From: Acidobacteria bacterium UBA2161
GTDB taxonomy: Bacteria > Acidobacteriota > Vicinamibacteria > Vicinamibacterales > UBA823
Direction of reading: 5' to 3'
DNA length: 28,027 nt
NCBI GenBank assembly: GCA_002328835.1
Contig: DCWN01000009.1
Coordinates: forward strand, 1 to 28,027
Positions 24,363-28,027 of the stretch are shown in pieces; positions within the stretch are counted from its first letter, which is position 1; every line of letters starts with the position of its first letter. A program made the translations under genes and the position numbers. The notes under the pieces were generated by a model. The model was given only the letters and a program-made list of their open reading frames with translations, did no database searches and was not told the origin of the DNA.

Positions 24363-25412
24363 TCAGGCGGGAACCAGGATAGGACGCCGCGGCCGACTAC
24401 CGTCGCGGTGAGCTTCGGCGAGTAGTTCTGGCAGACGGTCGAGCGGCGCCTGCTCGACGAATGGGCGCACCTGGATCTTCCCCGAGACGACCAGATCGAG
24501 GACGGCCGGGTAGTGGCGGGGGCTGCAGCCCCAACTGCCAAGCGCCGTGGCATCGAGCGCCATGAGATTCGACAGCCTAACACTCGGACGGTCCATCGTA
24601 AAACCGATGATGCCGAGGGTGGCGGCCGGCGCCAGCAGCGCCCATGCCGTCTCTTGGCCGGCGGCGGTTCCGCTCATCTCCATGATCCGCCAGCGGTGGG
24701 TGCTGATCCCGCTCTCGCGGAGCAGGTGCTTCCGGATGGCGCGGCCATCGGTCTCGCGCGCGTCGAACGTCATGTTGGCGCCCAGTGCTCTCGCGTGCTC
24801 GAGTTTCGCCGCGTCGACGTCGACGGCCACCGTGACGGCGTCGAGCGCCGTGGCAATCTGGAGGCCGTAGGTGCCGATGCCGCCGACGCCGATGATGACG
24901 ACTAGGTCGCCGGCCGCCGCGCCAGCGCGCCGGAGCGCCTGGAACGGTGTGGTCACCGCGTCGGCGATCACGGCCAACTCGGCGAGTTCATGGCCGCCAA
25001 GGTCGGTCCCGACCGGGATCAGTGCGTGGGCGGGGACGACCAGATGGGAGGCGAAGCCGCCGTGGACATGGTTGCCCGGCATCACCTGGTCGTGGCACGC
25101 CGAGTCTCGCCCGGCGAGACAGAGGGCACACTTTCCACACGGGATCATCGCCGGGACGATCACCTGCTGCCCGACGAGTTCCGCGTGCTCCTGCCCGGCG
25201 GCCTCGACGACACCGCTCACCTCGTGCCCCAGGACGAGCGGGAGCGGGTGTCGTGTGTCGACGGCGCCCTCGTAGAAGCTGACGTCGGTGTGGCAGAGGC
25301 CGCAGCCCGCGACGCGGACGGTGACCTCGTCTGGACTGGGGGCTAGCTCGATCGGTCGGCGTTCGAGCTGGCCGGGCGCCGTGAGAAAGAACCCTATACC
25401 GCTAGTTGGCAT
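24363..25412 (-). CDS. had: 6-hydroxycyclohex-1-ene-1-carbonyl-CoA dehydrogenase-like zinc alcohol dehydrogenase
   Basis: A 349-residue medium-chain zinc dehydrogenase. Catalytic zinc residues: C37/H41 context (AGCGLCHTD) and H63/E64 (LGHEVSG); the structural zinc site is C92, C95, C98, C106 (PCGKCALCLAGRDSAC). The NAD-binding loop is GVGGIGTYG. Several stretches match what I know of Had from benzoyl-CoA degraders rather than ordinary ADHs: MPGNHVHGGFASHLVVPA, GFTMDRPSVRLSNLMALDATALGSWGC, and HYPAVLDLVVSGKIQVRPFVE. Had oxidises the hydroxy-acyl-CoA formed after hydration of the dienoyl-CoA. ATG 25412 gives MPTSGIGFFL, aligning with the family N-terminus; a TTG at 25430 is an alternative. It is the first gene of the operon. 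The partners Dch (hydratase) and Oah (ring hydrolase) are not visible in the window. Confidence 0.85.
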   Translation of the reverse strand: MPTSGIGFFLTAPGQLERRPIELAPSPDEVTVRVAGCGLCHTDVSFYEGAVDTRHPLPLVLGHEVSGVVEAAGQEHAELVGQQVIVPAMIPCGKCALCLAGRDSACHDQVMPGNHVHGGFASHLVVPAHALIPVGTDLGGHELAELAVIADAVTTPFQALRRAGAAAGDLVVIIGVGGIGTYGLQIATALDAVTVAVDVDAAKLEHARALGANMTFDARETDGRAIRKHLLRESGISTHRWRIMEMSGTAAGQETAWALLAPAATLGIIGFTMDRPSVRLSNLMALDATALGSWGCSPRHYPAVLDLVVSGKIQVRPFVEQAPLDRLPELLAEAHRDGSRPRRPILVPA

Positions 25413-25480
25413 ACCGGCTGGCAGGCGCAAACGTCATGCCAAGCCTGCCGTCGCTCCTTCCGGCGAAAGTCCCCATCTCC

Positions 25481-25498
25481 GTCGTGAACGGTCACGAC
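25481..25498. promoter_or_regulatory. Perfect inverted repeat upstream of had, candidate operator
   Basis: GTCGTGAacggTCACGAC is a perfect 7-base inverted repeat with a 4-base spacer, centred about 77 bases before the had ATG. The spacer is 4, not 6, so it is not the CRP/FNR-type site found nearby. It could be an operator for a pathway-specific repressor of the aromatic-CoA operon. No regulator gene lies beside it. Confidence 0.5.
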
Positions 25499-25580
25499 CT
25501 TCGAGGCGGCCGTGCAATATTTCGCTCCTCCCGTCCGCCCGGTCCGGAAAATCCACCGCCGCGGAGGGCCTCAGCCGAGG

Positions 25581-25596
25581 TATGACCCGCGTCATA
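25581..25596. promoter_or_regulatory. Second CRP/FNR-family type site, upstream of the radical SAM gene
   Basis: TATGACCCGCGTCATA has the same half-sites and 6-base spacer as the site at 6612-6629. Its centre is 25588.5. A TAAACT hexamer at 25618-25623 would set transcription start near 25630, placing the site at about -41.5, the class II activator position used by FNR, DNR and CRP. It lies between divergent genes and might also affect the had-bcr operon, though that start codon is 176 bases away. Confidence 0.7.
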
Positions 25597-25600
25597 GGGT

Positions 25601-25612
25601 CCGTTGGAACGG
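25601..25612. repeat. Short inverted repeat between the operator and the -10 element
   Basis: CCGTT-gg-AACGG, a 5-base inverted repeat that would fall around -29 to -18 of the predicted radical SAM promoter. It may be a second regulator site or chance. Confidence 0.3.
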
Positions 25613-25617
25613 CCCCG

Positions 25618-25623
25618 TAAACT
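25618..25623 (+). promoter_or_regulatory. Candidate -10 element for the radical SAM gene
   Basis: TAAACT, four of six matches to the sigma-70 consensus, with no good -35, as expected for an activator-dependent promoter. A leader of about 29 bases would contain the GGAG ribosome binding site at 25647-25650. Confidence 0.45.
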
Positions 25624-25658
25624 GCCGCGATTCGGCTCGATCCTTCGGAGATACAGAG

Positions 25659-27320
25659 ATGACGACGACGCAACATCCCAAGGGTACGCGTGCGCGCGTA
25701 CTCCTGGCCTCGGTGTTCGGTCCGTACGCGCAGGACGACGAGTACGGCAGCCGCGCGATCAACCCGATGGAACTGTACCAGAACCAGGTCACGCGTGAGC
25801 AGGGGCCGTTCTCGCTGAGGATGTTCCACCGGTCGTGGGGCCTCATCCTGATTCAGGAGAACATCGCCGCGCCCTCGACACTTCTCGACTTCCCGACTCG
25901 CGACCGGTTCATTCGTGAGATCACGAAGGAACGCTACGACATCATCGGCATCTCGGGGATTATCGTGAACCTCGGCAAGGTACGGGAGATGTGCCGGCTC
26001 ATCCGACAGCACTCACCCGAGTCGGTCATCGTCGTCGGCGGCCACGTGGCGGCAGTTCCAGGCATCGAGCGGATGCTCGACGCGGACCACATCGTCAAGG
26101 GCGAAGGGATCCGCTGGTTCCGCGGGTACCTGGGGCAACCGGTCGATCAACCGATCCAGCACCCCGCGATACCGTCGTCGTTCGGCTTCCGGATCATGGG
26201 GTTGCGCGCGCCGGCGGGCGGCGGGAACCGCGCGGCCACGATCATCCCATCAGTCGGGTGCCCGATGGGGTGCGATTTCTGCACGACGTCGGAGTTCTTT
26301 GGCGGCAAAGGGAAGTTCATCAACTTCTACGAGCGGGGCGAGGATCTATTCGAGGCGATCTGCGACGTCGAGAGTCAGCTCGGCGTCTCGTGCTTCTTCA
26401 TGATGGACGAGAACTTCCTCCTGTACAAGAAGCGGGCGCTAGAGTTGCTCGAGTGCATGAAAGCGGCAGGCAAGTCCTGGTCGTTCTATGTGTTCTCCTC
26501 GGCCAATGCGATCAAGATGTGGACGATGCGGGAACTGGTGGAACTCGGCATCAGCTGGATCTGGCTGGGTCTGGAGTCGCCTCGGAGCGGCTACGCCAAG
26601 CTGAGCGGCACCGACACACAATCGCTCACCCGCGAGTTGCAGCAGCACGGCGTCCGGGTGCTCGGCTCGAGCATTGTCGGCCTCGAGCACCACACGCCCG
26701 AGAACATCGTCCCGGAGATCGAGCACGCCGTGGCGCACGACACCGATTTCCATCAGTTCATGCTGTACACGCCGATGCCGGGCACGCCACTCGACCGGCG
26801 CATGGCGGACGAGGGGCGTATGCTCACCGACGTCGACCTCGCCGACATCCACGGCCAGGACCGATTCAATTTCAAGCACGCGGCGATCAGCCGCGATGAG
26901 TCCAAGTCGATTCTGGACTGGGCGTTTCGCCTCGACTACGAGCGCAATGGCCCGAGCCTGTATCGCCTGATGCGCACGATGTGGGAAGGATGGCGCCGCT
27001 ATCACGACGATCCCGATCCCCGCGTGCGGGAACGGTTCGCCGTCGACGGCGCGCAGCTCAAACACGGCTACGGTGCCGCGCTCTGGGCGATGGAGAAGTA
27101 TCTGCGGCGGTCCAACCAACACGCCAGCGACCGCGTCCGTTCACTCAGGCTGGAGATCGAGCGCGAGTGGGGCAACCTCACCCGGGTGGTCAATCGCGTG
27201 GTCGGCTCGGTACTCCTCTGGACCAGCCGACGCGAGGCGCGGCGGTTTCCCGGCGGGCGGCCGATCGAGCCAAGAACCTTCGTCACGCGTCGCGAATGGC
27301 CGGAGCCTGAGCATCCCTGA
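25659..27320 (+). CDS. B12-binding-type radical SAM protein
   Basis: A 553-residue protein. The N-terminal 180 residues resemble a cobalamin-binding Rossmann domain (YDIIGISGIIVNLGKVREM, VIVVGGHVAAVPGIERML). A radical SAM core follows with the CX3CX2C cluster motif C201, C205, C208 (GCPMGCDFC), and downstream FFMMDENFLL, WIWLGLESPRSGYAKLSG and the MLYTPMPGTPL strand typical of class B/BchE-like enzymes. The last about 170 residues are helical and unassigned. Such enzymes methylate or rearrange unreactive carbons, for example in lipid, tetrapyrrole or natural-product pathways; the substrate here is not recognised. ATG 25659 is chosen over earlier starts because GGAG lies 8 bases upstream and because a longer form would cross the promoter. 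The FNR-like site suggests anaerobic or NO-dependent expression. Its end overlaps the convergent cysH by 38 bases. Confidence 0.85.
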   Translation: MTTTQHPKGTRARVLLASVFGPYAQDDEYGSRAINPMELYQNQVTREQGPFSLRMFHRSWGLILIQENIAAPSTLLDFPTRDRFIREITKERYDIIGISGIIVNLGKVREMCRLIRQHSPESVIVVGGHVAAVPGIERMLDADHIVKGEGIRWFRGYLGQPVDQPIQHPAIPSSFGFRIMGLRAPAGGGNRAATIIPSVGCPMGCDFCTTSEFFGGKGKFINFYERGEDLFEAICDVESQLGVSCFFMMDENFLLYKKRALELLECMKAAGKSWSFYVFSSANAIKMWTMRELVELGISWIWLGLESPRSGYAKLSGTDTQSLTRELQQHGVRVLGSSIVGLEHHTPENIVPEIEHAVAHDTDFHQFMLYTPMPGTPLDRRMADEGRMLTDVDLADIHGQDRFNFKHAAISRDESKSILDWAFRLDYERNGPSLYRLMRTMWEGWRRYHDDPDPRVRERFAVDGAQLKHGYGAALWAMEKYLRRSNQHASDRVRSLRLEIEREWGNLTRVVNRVVGSVLLWTSRREARRFPGGRPIEPRTFVTRREWPEPEHP

Positions 27321-28027
27321 CGCGGCGGACCGACGATCCGTCCGCGCGCGCCGGTTGGTGTAGGCCGCACTCCGTCTTGGCCCGACCCCGCCACCGACCC
27401 TCGCGGGCCGACTCTCCAGGACCCACGACGGAAGAGCAGGGCCAGCAGCCGATACTCGCGAACTGTCGCGTGTAGAGCGGGTTGTAGGGAACCTCGTGCT
27501 CGCGGATCCGTTCCCAGACCTGGGCGTGCGTCCACGCTGCCAGCGGGTTCACCTTCAGCAGGCCGAAATTGGCGTCCCATTCGACGACGTTCGCCTGACG
27601 CCGCACGGCGGTCTGTTCCCGCCGGATGGCCGTCACCCAGGCGTCGAGTTTCCCGAGCGCGCCGCGGAGCGGGTCGATCTTCAGGAGTTCGCAGCATCGA
27701 TCCGGGTCAGTTTGCCATAGCGGCGCCTTGCCCTGCGTGGCCTGCCCGCCCTGCTCCAGCTTCAGCCCGGGCCGCACGCGACGGATCGAGAGGCCGTAGT
27801 GCTGTTCGAGCCGTCGCCAGAGGTCGTGAGTTTCCGGAAACAGGTATCCGGTATCGAGCGTGAAGATCTCGATCGGCAGATCGTGACGGCCGATGAGGTC
27901 GATCAGGACGCAGCCTTCAGCCCCGAAGCCCGTGGCGAAGGCGACGCGTCCCGGACAACGGGCCGCGATCCACGCGAGGATCTCGAGCGGCGGCGCGCGT
28001 TCGAGCGCGGCCACCGCCGCGTCGATT
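27283..28027 (-). CDS. cysH: Iron-sulfur phosphoadenylyl/adenylyl-sulfate reductase (CysH), 5' end beyond the window
   Basis: About 245 residues of an assimilatory sulfonucleotide reductase. The P-loop-like substrate region (VAFATGFGAEGCVLIDLI), LDTGYLFPETHDLWRRLE, the CC pair (DPDRCCELLKIDPL), TAIRREQTAVR, and CWPC (ASIGCWPCSSVV) are present. The CC...CXXC set binds a [4Fe-4S] cluster, which points to APS (adenosine 5'-phosphosulfate) rather than PAPS as substrate. The catalytic cysteine is in KTECGLH. GTG 28014 could start the protein, but the frame stays open to the window edge with family-like residues (IDAAVAALE), so the true start is probably outside. After KTECGLH there is an extra tail of about 24 residues that overlaps the radical SAM gene tail to tail. 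It makes sulfite for cysteine synthesis; no link to the neighbouring systems is apparent. Confidence 0.9.
   Translation of the reverse strand, partial: IDAAVAALERAPPLEILAWIAARCPGRVAFATGFGAEGCVLIDLIGRHDLPIEIFTLDTGYLFPETHDLWRRLEQHYGLSIRRVRPGLKLEQGGQATQGKAPLWQTDPDRCCELLKIDPLRGALGKLDAWVTAIRREQTAVRRQANVVEWDANFGLLKVNPLAAWTHAQVWERIREHEVPYNPLYTRQFASIGCWPCSSVVGPGESAREGRWRGRAKTECGLHQPARADGSSVRRVRDAQAPAIRDA

Noticed and set aside
25481..25498. Third CRP/FNR-type site
   Set aside because: The half-sites are separated by 4 rather than 6 bases (TGA-N4-TCA), so it does not fit the family geometry.

Overview
High-GC (visibly about two-thirds G+C), gene-dense bacterial chromosome with Gram-negative style genes (multihaem c-type cytochromes with N-terminal signal anchors, an Rnf-type complex, an exported M28 peptidase). 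The content suggests an anaerobic or facultatively denitrifying, aromatic-degrading bacterium. I cannot assign a phylum; Acidobacteriota-like is only a guess. No tRNA, rRNA, CRISPR array, IS element or phage gene is visible, so the window looks like chromosomal accessory metabolism rather than a mobile island.

Layout. (1) 41-3244, plus: aldo/keto reductase and an exported glutamate-carboxypeptidase-II-like M28 peptidase. (2) 3248-6577, minus: an NhaC-type antiporter and a DUF542-NnrS-DUF1858 membrane haem protein linked to nitric oxide. (3) 6578-6665: divergent promoter with a long palindrome whose core, TATGA-N6-TCATA, has CRP/FNR-family spacing. (4) 6666-9073, plus: NarX/NarL-type histidine kinase and response regulator. 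(5) 9234-19036, plus: one tightly packed, mostly overlapping run. It encodes a fused beta-propeller + MauG-like protein (HzsB-HzsC architecture), a large multihaem propeller protein (HzsA architecture), a pentahaem cytochrome c, and a reduced Rnf-like module (RnfC, RnfG, a degenerate RnfA/E-like protein, RnfD). (6) 18974-25412, minus: a class I ATP-dependent benzoyl-CoA reductase operon, led by a Had-like 6-hydroxycyclohexene-carbonyl-CoA dehydrogenase, then BcrC, BcrB, two ATPase/activator subunits, a RidA protein and an SDR. (7) 25431-25658: divergent intergenic region with a second TATGA-N6-TCATA site and other inverted repeats. (8) 25659-27320, plus: a B12-binding-type radical SAM protein. 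(9) 27283-28027, minus: an iron-sulfur APS reductase (CysH) cut by the window edge.

The main discovery candidate is region 5 with its regulators. The known hydrazine synthase of anammox bacteria is built from a beta-propeller (HzsB), a MauG/peroxidase-like dihaem subunit (HzsC) and a large multidomain haem subunit with a middle propeller (HzsA). Here the same architecture occurs as two adjacent genes, with multihaem electron-transfer and Rnf-like genes in the same apparent operon, beside an NnrS protein and a CRP/FNR-type site of the sort used by NO sensors. A working model is a NO- or redox-linked periplasmic multihaem oxidoreductase exchanging electrons with the cytoplasm through the reduced Rnf module. 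Whether it makes hydrazine, breaks an N-N bond or does something unrelated cannot be decided from sequence; HzsA-like proteins of unknown function also exist outside anammox bacteria. The second FNR-like site lies between the aromatic-CoA operon and the radical SAM gene, so the two systems may share a redox/NO regulon.
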